This document shows positions 35,356-43,177 of a stretch of DNA of 64,000 nt, piece after piece. Positions within the stretch are counted from its first letter, which is position 1; every line of letters begins with the position of its first letter. Source of the stretch: Desulfovibrio sp. (lineage in GTDB: Bacteria > Desulfobacterota > Desulfovibrionia > Desulfovibrionales > Desulfovibrionaceae); contig NZ_WASP01000005.1 in the NCBI RefSeq assembly GCF_009712225.1, forward strand, positions 276,481-340,480, read 5' to 3'. A program made the translations under genes and the position numbers. The notes beneath the pieces are model-generated. The model made no database searches. It had not been told where the DNA came from and saw only the letters and a program-made list of their open reading frames with translations.

Positions 35356-35432
35356 TGGTTGCGGGGGCAGGATTTGAACCTACGGCCTTCGGGTTATGAG
35401 CCCGACGAGCTACCGAGCTGCTCCACCCCGCG
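35356..35432 (-). tRNA. tRNA-fMet (initiator, anticodon CAT)
   Basis: A 77-nt tRNA on the minus strand with an encoded CCA end. The anticodon loop is CTCATAA on a stem ending in three G-C pairs (GGG/CCC). The acceptor begins with C opposite A at position 72, so the first pair is a mismatch. Both features are hallmarks of the bacterial initiator tRNA and exclude elongator tRNA-Met. The TpsiC arm reads GGTTCAAATCC. Confidence 0.95.
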
Positions 35433-35964
35433 ACACGTGCAGCGTTTCTCGCTGCGAGAAGATATATGTAAGCGCAACGTCTCTGACTGTCAAGAAAATT
35501 GTAAAATTCTTTTGGGTGGTCGCTTTCATATATCTGTGTCCTTGCCTCAAATCCGCTGTTGGCGCAGGTTTGCACCCTTTATGTGTGCGTAAATTATTTT
35601 TGTTCCAGGCACTGCGTGTCTGTTTTTTTGTTTCTGTGCCGGAATAAAGGCATGTAGTTTCACAAAACACATTGGTTCAATATGTTGAAATATATAGTAC
35701 TCCTAATTTAATTTTCAGTAAATACATGTCATGCGAATTATTTTATCGAAATTTACGATGATTGGGTTGCGCAAAATATTTTACGTGTTCTGCTCGTTAC
35801 TGCAATCTGCTTAATTTATAGAATAGTCTTGATTGCTGCTACGGATGGTGGTCACGCTGCCCTGCCGATTGCAAACACTGCCGCGCGGGGCTAAACTTCG
35901 GCTGTCAGCGCCGCCTTGCGTTTTGCCGGGTGGCCCGCGCATCAAATCTTCCGGATGTTTCGTC
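35433..35964. other. Intergenic region upstream of tRNA-fMet and the CNNM gene
   Basis: 532 bp. The left 60 bp hold the tRNA promoter. Positions 35640-35830 are AT-rich and hold no gene that I can support. An open frame running into the CNNM gene from 35833 has no ribosome site and poor composition, so it is treated as leader. Confidence 0.5.
35465..35493 (-). promoter_or_regulatory. Sigma-70 promoter of tRNA-fMet
   Basis: On the minus strand a perfect -35 TTGACA is followed by a 17-bp spacer and TACATA as -10. Transcription would begin about 25 nt before the mature tRNA. Confidence 0.8.
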
Positions 35965-37002
35965 ATGCTCACCCTTGTTCTGGCCGTAGTCATTGCAGTT
36001 GCCGTTTCCTTTACCTGTTCGCTGCTTGAAACGGTGCTCTATTCCTTGTCATGGTCAACCATAGAGCGGTTGCGCAAGTCTGGCAGCAAGCCGGGCGAGC
36101 TGCTCTACACCCTGCGTACGCAGGTAGACAAACCCATCGCCGCCATTCTCACGCTCAACACCATTGCCAACACCGCCGGGGCCACTGTGGCTGGTGCGGC
36201 CTTTTTGTCTGTGTACGGCTCGGAATACATGTCTGTTTTTGCCGTGGGCTTTACGGTGCTTATTTTGACCATGGGCGAAATTTTGCCCAAAAACCTCGGC
36301 GTGGCAAAGGCAGAGCCCATTGCCGTGATGCTGGCCCGCCCCCTCGCCATAATGGTAAAGTTGATGACCCCCCTGCTGTGGGTCACCAGCATGATAACCC
36401 GTCTTGTGGCTCCGCCGCCCGCAGGGCCGGTTATTTCAGAAGACGACATCCGCGCCGTTACCAGTCTTTCGCGGCAGGCGGGGCGCATCAAACCCTACGA
36501 AGAAGCCTTTATCCGCAACGTGCTGGCTCTGGACCAAAAGCGCGTGCGCGAAATCATGACCCCCCGCACCGTGGTATTTGAACTTTCGGACGACCTCACG
36601 GTAGAGCAGGCCTACACCGACCCGCGCACCTGGCATTTCAGCCGTATACCCGTGTACGGCGATGATAATGAAGATATCGTGGGCGTGGTTGAGCGTCGCA
36701 CTCTTGGCCGCTGCATAAACGAGGGCCGCAAGGATGTGCCCATCAGCAAGATCATGCGGCCTGCGCATTTCATACTTGAAAACCAGACCCTCGATGTGCT
36801 GCTGCACGACCTGCTCAAGGCCCGCGTACATCTCTTTGTAGTGATGGACGAATACGGTGGTCTTTCTGGCGTTGTTTCGCTGGAGGATGTGTTGGAAGAA
36901 ATTCTTGGCAGCGAAATTGTGGACGAAAGCGACAAGGTGGACGATCTGCGCGCTCTGGCCCGCCAGCGGCGGCGCGAACTGAGCGGCAGCAGGCAGGCGT
37001 AA
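35965..37002 (+). CDS. CNNM (DUF21) - CBS domain membrane protein
   Basis: The 345-aa protein has an N-terminal CNNM domain of about four membrane segments (LVLAVVIAVAVSFTCSLLETVLYSLS through ITRLVAPPP), with the typical TLNTIANTAGATVAGA and MGEILPKNLGV motifs. A CBS pair follows (VREIMTPRTVVFEL and ISKIMRPAHFILENQTLDVLL), ending in VVMDEYGGLSGVVSLEDVLEEILG. This family covers Mg2+/Co2+ transport proteins. The CorC/HlyC domain that often follows is absent; the protein stops about 25 residues after the CBS pair. The start at 35965 is the first Met before the membrane domain, with only a weak upstream CCGGA. Confidence 0.88.
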   Translation: MLTLVLAVVIAVAVSFTCSLLETVLYSLSWSTIERLRKSGSKPGELLYTLRTQVDKPIAAILTLNTIANTAGATVAGAAFLSVYGSEYMSVFAVGFTVLILTMGEILPKNLGVAKAEPIAVMLARPLAIMVKLMTPLLWVTSMITRLVAPPPAGPVISEDDIRAVTSLSRQAGRIKPYEEAFIRNVLALDQKRVREIMTPRTVVFELSDDLTVEQAYTDPRTWHFSRIPVYGDDNEDIVGVVERRTLGRCINEGRKDVPISKIMRPAHFILENQTLDVLLHDLLKARVHLFVVMDEYGGLSGVVSLEDVLEEILGSEIVDESDKVDDLRALARQRRRELSGSRQA

Positions 37003-37488
37003 AGTGCCGCATACAACCGCATTGGCGGGAAAGAATCACTGAAGACCTTGCGGTGATATTCTTATTGTAATAGTATGATAGGCCGTAACCAGCGTTGAGC
37101 GTCACGCTCGGCGCAGCCGTACAGCCCCGGCGCGTGGCAGCGCACAGGCGGGCGGCCCACCTTTAACCCGCTGTATCCCGGCACTGATGTCTTTGTGCAA
37201 TATCTGCGCGCATATCCTGTGTACAAATTTGGCCGCATTCCTTGCGCATAGTGTGATTACAGTCACAGAATGTGCAGTTCAGGCTGGGTTATAATTCTAA
37301 TAAAAATAATTCCTATCTTGTCAGCAGGTGCAAAATAGCGTAAGGTTTCGAGCAATAAATGTCGGGCGATTATGGGCGAAAGTCCAGGCCCGGCAGGCTC
37401 TGTCTTTCTGCCCTCGCGGCAGGGCAGGCCCAAGGCCATGGCCCCTTTCGGGCAGCACAAACATGGCTCAATGTTTCAGGAGAAACGC
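37003..37488. other. Intergenic region upstream of the ccm operon
   Basis: 486 bp with no convincing gene. A short open stretch ending at 37251 is discussed among rejected items. The part 37280-37370 is AT-rich and is the likely promoter area for ccmE, though no clear -35/-10 pair was identified. Confidence 0.45.
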
Positions 37489-37899
37489 ATGGCCCGTAAA
37501 AAAAACACAGGCATCTACATAGCCGCGCTGCTGCTCTTTTTGGGCGGGGTGGGCTATCTTGCATATTCCGGCTTTTCTGAAAACAGCGTGTATTTTCTGA
37601 ATGTGTCGGAAGCCAAAGCCGCAACGCCCGATAAACTCGTGGCAGCGCGGCTTTTTGGTACTGTTGCCGAAGAGGGAATTGAAAAGCACCGGGGCGCGCC
37701 CGGTGTGAGCTTTCGCCTTGAAGACAAGGACAACGCCAGCCAGACCATTGAAGTGAACTATTCCGGCGCAGTGCCGGATACCTTCAAGGCCGGGGCCGAA
37801 GTTATTGTTGAAGGCGGCATGGGGGCAGAGGGCCGGTTTCAGGCCAAAACGCTCATGACCAAGTGCCCCTCCAAATACCAGAAAGAGAATCGCGGCTAG
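37489..37899 (+). CDS. ccmE: Cytochrome c maturation haem chaperone CcmE, cysteine variant
   Basis: CcmE carries haem in the periplasm from CcmC to CcmF. The 136-aa protein has one N-terminal membrane anchor (about 8-27), the VYFLNVSEA and ARLFGTVAEEGI strands of the OB fold, and IEVNYSGAVPDTFKAGAEVIVEG. In classical CcmE the haem binds a His in a HxxxY motif; here the equivalent is Cys126-Pro-Ser-Lys-Tyr130. Such CxxxY variants are known in Desulfovibrio and archaea. The start follows CAGGAGA; the longer frame from 37372 lacks support. The other ccm genes follow. Confidence 0.93.
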   Translation: MARKKNTGIYIAALLLFLGGVGYLAYSGFSENSVYFLNVSEAKAATPDKLVAARLFGTVAEEGIEKHRGAPGVSFRLEDKDNASQTIEVNYSGAVPDTFKAGAEVIVEGGMGAEGRFQAKTLMTKCPSKYQKENRG

Positions 37900-38171
37900 C
37901 CTTGCAGGCAGGTTGCGAGCTGCCGGGGCGGCCGGTCACGGACCTTTCGCTCCATCTAGTGTTGCGGGCTTCAATTGCGGGTTCTGGTATGGGGCCCCTG
38001 TTGTGACCTTGCCCGGCCACGGTTTGTCTTGCCGCCCGCAGCGGCCTGCATCTGCGCTGGCAGGTGCTGGGCGTCTGTGAAGCGCCTGATGGTCGCGCCT
38101 TTAATGATGCACAAATGATAGTCACTCCCCGCCGTGCGGCGGGCCGCCCCCTGGTGGGATAAAGGAGTCGT

Positions 38172-40088
38172 ATGTACGTTTTTGCCTTTGCTCTTCAACT
38201 GATCGCCCTGCTGGCCGCCCTTGGCGGCGGTGGCCTGGCCCTTCTGCAACTGTGGCAAAACCGGGAAGACTCCCTGCCCGTGGTGGAAAAAGCCCACCTT
38301 GTCATTAGCGGCGCGCTTTTGCTGGCCTCGGCCCTGCTGTTGCACGCCCTGTTCTGGAATGACTTCAGCCTGTCTTACGTGGCCAGCTACACCGACCGCG
38401 TTTTGCCGGTGTTTTATCGCCTTACGGCCTTCTGGGCCGGTCAGCCCGGCTCCATGCTTTTTTGGGCGCTGGCCGTGGGCCTGAGCGGCAGCGCATTTGC
38501 CCTTACGCGGGCGTACAGAAATCTCAGCCGCCCCACGCGCCTGTGGTACTGGAGCTTTTTTTACGTCATCATGGGCTTTTTTGCCCTTATTCTCACCAGC
38601 TGGAGCAACCCCTTTGTGCTGCAGACGCCTGTTCCGGCAGACGGCAACGGCCTGAACCCCCTGCTTCAGAACCCCGGCATGATTTTTCACCCGCCGTTGC
38701 TGTTCCTTGGTTACGGCGGCTTTGCCGTGCCCGCCTGTCTGGCGCTGGCGCAGTGTCTTTCGGGGCAGAGCAGCACCGAGGGCGCGTGGTTTCGCCTTTC
38801 GCGGCCCTTCATCATTCTGGCCTGGCTGTTCCTTACTGCGGGCATAGTGCTTGGTGCCTGGTGGGCCTACATGGAACTGGGCTGGGGCGGCTACTGGGCA
38901 TGGGACCCGGTGGAAAACGCTTCGCTGGTTCCGTGGCTGATCGCCACTGCCTCGCTGCATACCCTGATTGTTGAAGATCGCCGGGGCAAGCTTGGGCGCG
39001 TCAACGTGTCCATGATGGTGCTCACCACGGTCTCGGCCTTTTTCGCCACCTATCTGGTGCGCAGCGGCGTTATCGATTCTGTGCACGCCTTTGGCGACGG
39101 CAGCGTGGGCACGCCCCTCACCATCTTTGTGCTGAGCGGCCTTGTTATCGCCCTGTGGATTCCCTTTGCCGCGCCCAAAACCGGCAAGCCCCTTGCTGGG
39201 CTTGAAAGCCGTGAGGGCTTTCTGACCCTCGTCGCCTGGGTTTTGCTGGCGCTGGCCGTGATTATTCTGGTGGCCACCATGTGGCCTGTCATCAGCAAAC
39301 TGTGGTCTGCCGCACCGCGTGGGCTTGATGCCCGCTTCTACAACCGTGTGTGTCTGCCGCTGGGCGCGCTGCTGGTGGTCATGATGGCCGCCTGTCCGTG
39401 GCTTGGCTGGGGCGGCGGCCTGCGCAACAAAAAAGGCTTTTTTGTTGTGATCGGCGGTTTTGTGGTCAGCGCCGTGGTCATATGGGCGCTTGGCTATCGC
39501 CAGCCCACTGCCCTGGTGGGCGCATCCGCCGCTGTGGGTATTGTGCTGGGGGCTATCATGCTGCTGGCCGACAAAGCCAACCGTGCACAGCCCGTAACCG
39601 TGGGTGCGCTGGGCGCGCACATGGGCATGGCCCTTGTGGCCATTGGCATTGCCTTTTCCGGCCCGTACACCACCGACCGTGAAATGATCCTCGCCAAGGG
39701 CGAAAGCGACACGGTGGGCGGCTACACGGCCACCCTGCTTGAACTGGGCGAGGGCCGCCGCGCCGACCACGAATACATCGTTGCGCAGCTGCAAATTTTC
39801 AAGGACGGCAAATCACTGGGTGTTGTATCGCCAGAACGCCGCCTGTACGACAAGTTTGGCAGCATGCAGTTTTCTGAAGTGGACGTGATCCCCGGTCTTG
39901 GCAACGAAATCTACGCCTCCCTGCTGGGGTTGGATGAAAATTCCAAGGTGGTGGTCAAGGTCAGCGTTGAGCCGCTGGTCAACTGGCTGTGGATAGGCGG
40001 CACCCTCATGTGCCTTGTGCCACTTGTGGGCCTGCGCCGCCGCAAGAATCCCGTGTCAGAGCCGGACAGCGGGAACAGCGCGGCCTAG
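38172..40088 (+). CDS. ccmF: Cytochrome c haem lyase component CcmF
   Basis: CcmF joins haem to apocytochrome c cysteines on the periplasmic side. The 638-aa protein has about fifteen membrane helices, the RLTAFWAGQPGSMLFW motif near 75-92, and the periplasmic WWD haem-handling motif WGGYWAWDPVENASL near 237-251. A NPLLQNPGMIFHPPLLFLGY segment with a conserved His and a soluble periplasmic loop near the C-terminus complete it. The start follows AAAGGAG. It is 272 bp after ccmE and 16 bp before ccmA. Confidence 0.94.
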   Translation: MYVFAFALQLIALLAALGGGGLALLQLWQNREDSLPVVEKAHLVISGALLLASALLLHALFWNDFSLSYVASYTDRVLPVFYRLTAFWAGQPGSMLFWALAVGLSGSAFALTRAYRNLSRPTRLWYWSFFYVIMGFFALILTSWSNPFVLQTPVPADGNGLNPLLQNPGMIFHPPLLFLGYGGFAVPACLALAQCLSGQSSTEGAWFRLSRPFIILAWLFLTAGIVLGAWWAYMELGWGGYWAWDPVENASLVPWLIATASLHTLIVEDRRGKLGRVNVSMMVLTTVSAFFATYLVRSGVIDSVHAFGDGSVGTPLTIFVLSGLVIALWIPFAAPKTGKPLAGLESREGFLTLVAWVLLALAVIILVATMWPVISKLWSAAPRGLDARFYNRVCLPLGALLVVMMAACPWLGWGGGLRNKKGFFVVIGGFVVSAVVIWALGYRQPTALVGASAAVGIVLGAIMLLADKANRAQPVTVGALGAHMGMALVAIGIAFSGPYTTDREMILAKGESDTVGGYTATLLELGEGRRADHEYIVAQLQIFKDGKSLGVVSPERRLYDKFGSMQFSEVDVIPGLGNEIYASLLGLDENSKVVVKVSVEPLVNWLWIGGTLMCLVPLVGLRRRKNPVSEPDSGNSAA

Positions 40089-40104
40089 CCGCAGGAGGCC
40101 CCTC

Positions 40105-40812
40105 TTGCTGGAACTTGTGCGCGTTGCCAAGGTCTATGGCGTCAAGGTTGTGTTTAAAGACATAAGCTGCGCCTTTGCTGCGGGCAGTGTTTCACTGCTT
40201 GTGGGCGGCAACGGCGCGGGTAAAAGCACGCTTATGCGCATAATGGCCGGGCTTTCGCGCCCCAGCGCGGGCGCGGCAAGGGTGGCCGATCAGGTTCGCG
40301 TTGGCTATCTGGGCCACGCCACCTTTCTGTATCCCGGCCTTACGGCGGTGGAGAATCTTGCCTTCTGGCGCGATGCCTACGACCTCAAGCTGACGAAAGA
40401 CGACATCATGGCTGGGCTTACCCGCGTGGGGCTTGAAGCCCACGCCCACGAACGGGCGGGGGTGTTCTCTCGCGGCATGGCCCAGCGCCTCAATCTGGCG
40501 CGTGTGCTCATGCAGGCCCCCGATGTGCTTTTGCTGGACGAACCCGGCACGGGGCTTGATGTTGCCTCTCTGGCCCTGCTGCGGCGCGAGATTATAGCGG
40601 CGCGGCAACGCGGGGCGTGCGTGGTGCTTATCAGCCACGATCTGGCGGGCGATGCGCCGCTGGCCGACAGGCTGCTGGCGCTGGAACACCGCAAGCTGGC
40701 CTACGATGGCGCACCGGCGGGTTTTGACGGCTTTGGCATGGCAGAGGTGCTGGCGGGCGATGCCGCTGGCGCAACGGCCCGGAATCAGGGAGGCTCTGCA
40801 TGCTGCGCCTGA
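40105..40812 (+). CDS. ccmA: Haem exporter ATP-binding protein CcmA
   Basis: The 235-aa ATPase of the CcmABCD complex, which releases haem-loaded CcmE from CcmC. It has Walker A GGNGAGKST, a signature region FSRGMAQRLNLARVL (a variant of LSGGQ typical of CcmA), Walker B DVLLLDEPGTGLD and the switch His in LISHD. The start is TTG at 40105, with AGGAGG eight bases upstream and just after the ccmF stop; an in-frame ATG further up lies inside ccmF. It overlaps ccmB by 13 nt. Confidence 0.93.
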   Translation: MLELVRVAKVYGVKVVFKDISCAFAAGSVSLLVGGNGAGKSTLMRIMAGLSRPSAGAARVADQVRVGYLGHATFLYPGLTAVENLAFWRDAYDLKLTKDDIMAGLTRVGLEAHAHERAGVFSRGMAQRLNLARVLMQAPDVLLLDEPGTGLDVASLALLRREIIAARQRGACVVLISHDLAGDAPLADRLLALEHRKLAYDGAPAGFDGFGMAEVLAGDAAGATARNQGGSACCA

Positions 40813-41477
40813 TGATGGCCATGGCCCGCAAGGATCTTTCGCTCACGCTGGCGCGTGGCAGCGGCCTTGTGCAGGCCCTGCTGCTTGGTTTGCTGCTGCT
40901 CTTTGTATTCAGCCTGTCGCAGGGCATTGGCGAGCGCATGGCCCCGCAGGGTGCCGCGGCCGTGTTCTGGATAAGCTCTGCCTTTTGTCAGGTGCTTATA
41001 TTCAACCAGCTTTACGCGCTGGAAGAAGTAAACAATTCCCGCCTTGGGCTTTTGCTGTGCCCCGCACCCGTGCAGGCCGTGTGGCTTGGCAAAGGGTGCG
41101 CCGGGCTGGTGCTGCTGGTGCTGGCACAGATAGTATTTTTGCCTGCTGCAGTGGTCTTTTTGGGGCAGGATCTCAGCGGGCCCCTGCCCGAAGCTTTGCT
41201 GGCCCTGGTACTGACAGATATCGGCATGTGCGCCCTTGGCTCGCTGCTGGGTGCGCTGGCGCAGGGGCAGGCCGCCCGCGAATCGCTGCTGAGCATTGTG
41301 CTGTTTCCGCTGCTGACGCCGCTGTTGCTGGCGGGCATCAGCGTAGGGGCTCAGGCGCTTGGCGCTCCCAACCCGGATGGCCCGGGAGCGTGGCTTGGCG
41401 TTGCCGCCGCCTTTGACGCCGTTTTTCTCGGCGCGGGGCTTTTACTGTTTGGATACATCTACGCGGGGGACGAGTAA
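40800..41477 (+). CDS. ccmB: Haem exporter membrane protein CcmB
   Basis: A 225-aa membrane protein with six helices, the permease partner of CcmA. It begins MLRLMMAMARKDLSLTLARGSG and carries the typical FNQLYALEEVNNSRLGLLL segment and GSLLGALAQGQAARESLLSIVLFPLLTP region (shown here in part). It is translationally coupled to ccmA (13-nt overlap), and its TAA shares a base with the ccmC ATG (TAATG). Confidence 0.92.
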   Translation: MLRLMMAMARKDLSLTLARGSGLVQALLLGLLLLFVFSLSQGIGERMAPQGAAAVFWISSAFCQVLIFNQLYALEEVNNSRLGLLLCPAPVQAVWLGKGCAGLVLLVLAQIVFLPAAVVFLGQDLSGPLPEALLALVLTDIGMCALGSLLGALAQGQAARESLLSIVLFPLLTPLLLAGISVGAQALGAPNPDGPGAWLGVAAAFDAVFLGAGLLLFGYIYAGDE

Positions 41478-42160
41478 TGCCCAAGTGTTCGGCGCTGCCG
41501 CAGATTCTGGCCCTGCTGGGGGGCATTGCCTTTGCCGCCTGCCAGTGGCTGGTGTTTGCCTACGCTCCAGAGGAAGCAACCCTGGGGCTGGCGCAAAAGA
41601 TATTCTACATCCACCTGCCCATGTCGTGGTGGGCGCTGGTGAGCTTTTTTGTGGTGTTTGTTTCCTCTGTGGCCTATCTGTGGCGGCGCAATCCCGCTGC
41701 CGACAGGCTGGCCGCTGCCGCCGCCGAGGTTGGCGTGCTGCTGGGGGGCCTTGCGCTGGTTACAGGCATGCTGTGGGCACGCCGCTCGTGGGGCGTGTGG
41801 TGGACGTGGGACCCGCGCCTTACCACTACCCTGATCATGTGGTTTGTGTACGCTGGCTATCTGGTTTTGCGCGGGCTTGACCTGCCGCCGCAGCGCCGCA
41901 ATACGGTGTGCGCCGTGGTGGGCGTGGTGGCTTTTCTGGATGTGCCGCTGGTCTTTATGTCGGCGCGCATCTGGCGCTCCATCCACCCCGCTGTTTTTGG
42001 CAGCAAGGGCGGCGGACTTGAGCCGGAAATGCGCCTTACTGTTATTGCCTGCGTGGGCTGTTTTGGCCTGCTGTGGGCGGCTTTGGTGTGGCTGCGCAAG
42101 CGTCAGCTTGATCTGCGCGACCGCCTTGACGCTCTGACGCAAAACGGGCTTGATGCCTGA
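41477..42160 (+). CDS. ccmC: Haem-handling protein CcmC
   Basis: CcmC loads haem onto CcmE. The 227-aa protein has six helices, the first periplasmic His in KIFYIHLPMSWWALV, the WWD motif RSWGVWWTWDPRLTTTLIMW (about 97-116), and the second His in SARIWRSIHP. All parts of the haem site are present. The ATG overlaps the ccmB stop. It is followed by a small gene after 47 bp. Confidence 0.93.
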   Translation: MPKCSALPQILALLGGIAFAACQWLVFAYAPEEATLGLAQKIFYIHLPMSWWALVSFFVVFVSSVAYLWRRNPAADRLAAAAAEVGVLLGGLALVTGMLWARRSWGVWWTWDPRLTTTLIMWFVYAGYLVLRGLDLPPQRRNTVCAVVGVVAFLDVPLVFMSARIWRSIHPAVFGSKGGGLEPEMRLTVIACVGCFGLLWAALVWLRKRQLDLRDRLDALTQNGLDA

Positions 42161-42207
42161 TTTTGCCAGATTTTGACTGAAACCCGTTCACTCCCCCCGG
42201 AGGAAAT

Positions 42208-42345
42208 ATGGATACACTGACCTGGGTTATCATGGCCAATGCCGCCGTGTGGATCGGCATAGGCGCGTACATGGCCTTTATGGCGGCGCGCCAGCGCTCT
42301 CTGGCCGCCCGGCTCGCCCAGATGGAGATGCTCAACCATGACTGA
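42208..42345 (+). CDS. ccmD: CcmD-like small membrane protein
   Basis: A 45-aa reading frame with an excellent ribosome site (GGAGGAAAT). It encodes one membrane helix (WVIMANAAVWIGIGAYMAFM) followed by a basic, Gln/Arg-rich cytoplasmic tail (AARQRSLAARLAQMEML). Size, topology and position right after ccmC match CcmD, which holds CcmE in the CcmABC complex. It overlaps the next gene by 8 nt. CcmD proteins share little sequence, so the call rests on topology and context. Confidence 0.75.
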   Translation: MDTLTWVIMANAAVWIGIGAYMAFMAARQRSLAARLAQMEMLNHD

Positions 42346-43003
42346 TACCAACAAGTGCGGCCTTTCGGCCCGCATACTGATTATTCTGCTGGCTGCGGCC
42401 TTTACCATCATGCTTTTTGCCTCGCTCAAGGCGCGTATTCAGAATCCCCACCTTACCGTGGCGGCCCGCCCGCAGCAGGGTATGGCCGGGGGCGAAGCTG
42501 GCGAAGACTCCCAGACCGTGGGCAGGCTTATGCGTCAGGTGGCGGAAAATCCGCAGGATATTGGTGCGCTTATCCATCTGATCGAGCATCTTGTCACCGC
42601 GCAGAACTGGGACGCGGCAGAAACCTTTGCCCAGCGAGCGGTTGCCATGGATGTGAGCAATTCCAAGCCTCTGTATCTGCTCGGTGTTATCCAGCACAAT
42701 CAGGGCCGGAACAAGGAAGCCGCCGAAGCGCTCGAAAGGGTCGTAAAGATCAAGGACGAGGCCTCTGTGCGCTACAGCCTTGGCGTGCTGTATATCTATT
42801 TTCTCGAAGACCCCAAGCGTGGTGTTGAGCACCTGCGCGCGGGCCTGAAAGACACTACCGCCAGCGAAGAACTCAAGGCCGCCATGCAGCAGGAGCTGGA
42901 TAAGACTCCTGTGCCGGAAGAAGCCCAGACCGCGCCCGCCAAAACGGACGCCAAGGCAGACAAAAAGGCTGACAAAAAGGCTGACAAGAAAGCCGCCAAG
43001 TAA
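42338..43003 (+). CDS. TPR protein of the cytochrome c maturation operon (CcmI-like)
   Basis: A 221-aa protein with one N-terminal membrane helix (LIILLAAAFTIMLFASL) and a periplasmic region with about three TPR units (PQDIGALIHLIEHLVTAQNW; SKPLYLLGVIQHNQGRNKEA; ASVRYSLGVLYIYFLEDPKR). The C-terminal tail is Lys/Ala/Asp-rich with KADKK repeated three times. Position at the end of the ccm operon and the TPR fold suggest it presents apocytochrome c to the lyase, as the TPR part of CcmI does. No CcmG or CcmH thiol-redox protein follows. The start overlaps the ccmD-like gene. Confidence 0.8.
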   Translation: MTDTNKCGLSARILIILLAAAFTIMLFASLKARIQNPHLTVAARPQQGMAGGEAGEDSQTVGRLMRQVAENPQDIGALIHLIEHLVTAQNWDAAETFAQRAVAMDVSNSKPLYLLGVIQHNQGRNKEAAEALERVVKIKDEASVRYSLGVLYIYFLEDPKRGVEHLRAGLKDTTASEELKAAMQQELDKTPVPEEAQTAPAKTDAKADKKADKKADKKAAK

Positions 43004-43027
43004 GCAGCTTTTCTTCAACATATATTA

Positions 43028-43067
43028 AGCAAAAGGCCTCTTTGGGTTCCCAAAGAGGCCTTTTGCT
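43028..43067. terminator. Terminator of the ccm operon (19-bp perfect inverted repeat)
   Basis: AGCAAAAGGCCTCTTTGGG and its exact complement are separated by only two bases. The stem has A runs on the left and T runs on the right, so it can end transcripts from both sides; TGTTTTG follows on the plus strand. Confidence 0.9.
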
Positions 43068-43177
43068 GTTTTGAATAACCCAGTTACCCATTCCAGATAG
43101 CAGAATAAAAAATTTAGAGGGTGGGGTACGGGGGAGGATATCCTTTTTAAAGGGTCCCTCCCCCGCAAAACCCTAGC

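Noticed and set aside
37141..37251. Short open stretch upstream of ccmE ending in a TAG at 37249, reading GGRPTF...DVFVQYLRA, loosely like the end of a small DUF433-type protein.
   Set aside because: There is no start codon with a ribosome site, the match is weak, and the rest of the domain is missing. Chance or a very old remnant is equally likely.
43130..43164. An inverted repeat GGGGGAGG / CCTCCCCC behind the aconitase gene as its terminator.
   Set aside because: The minus-strand flank is CGTACCCCACCC with no T run. It may be a stability hairpin, but termination is not supported.
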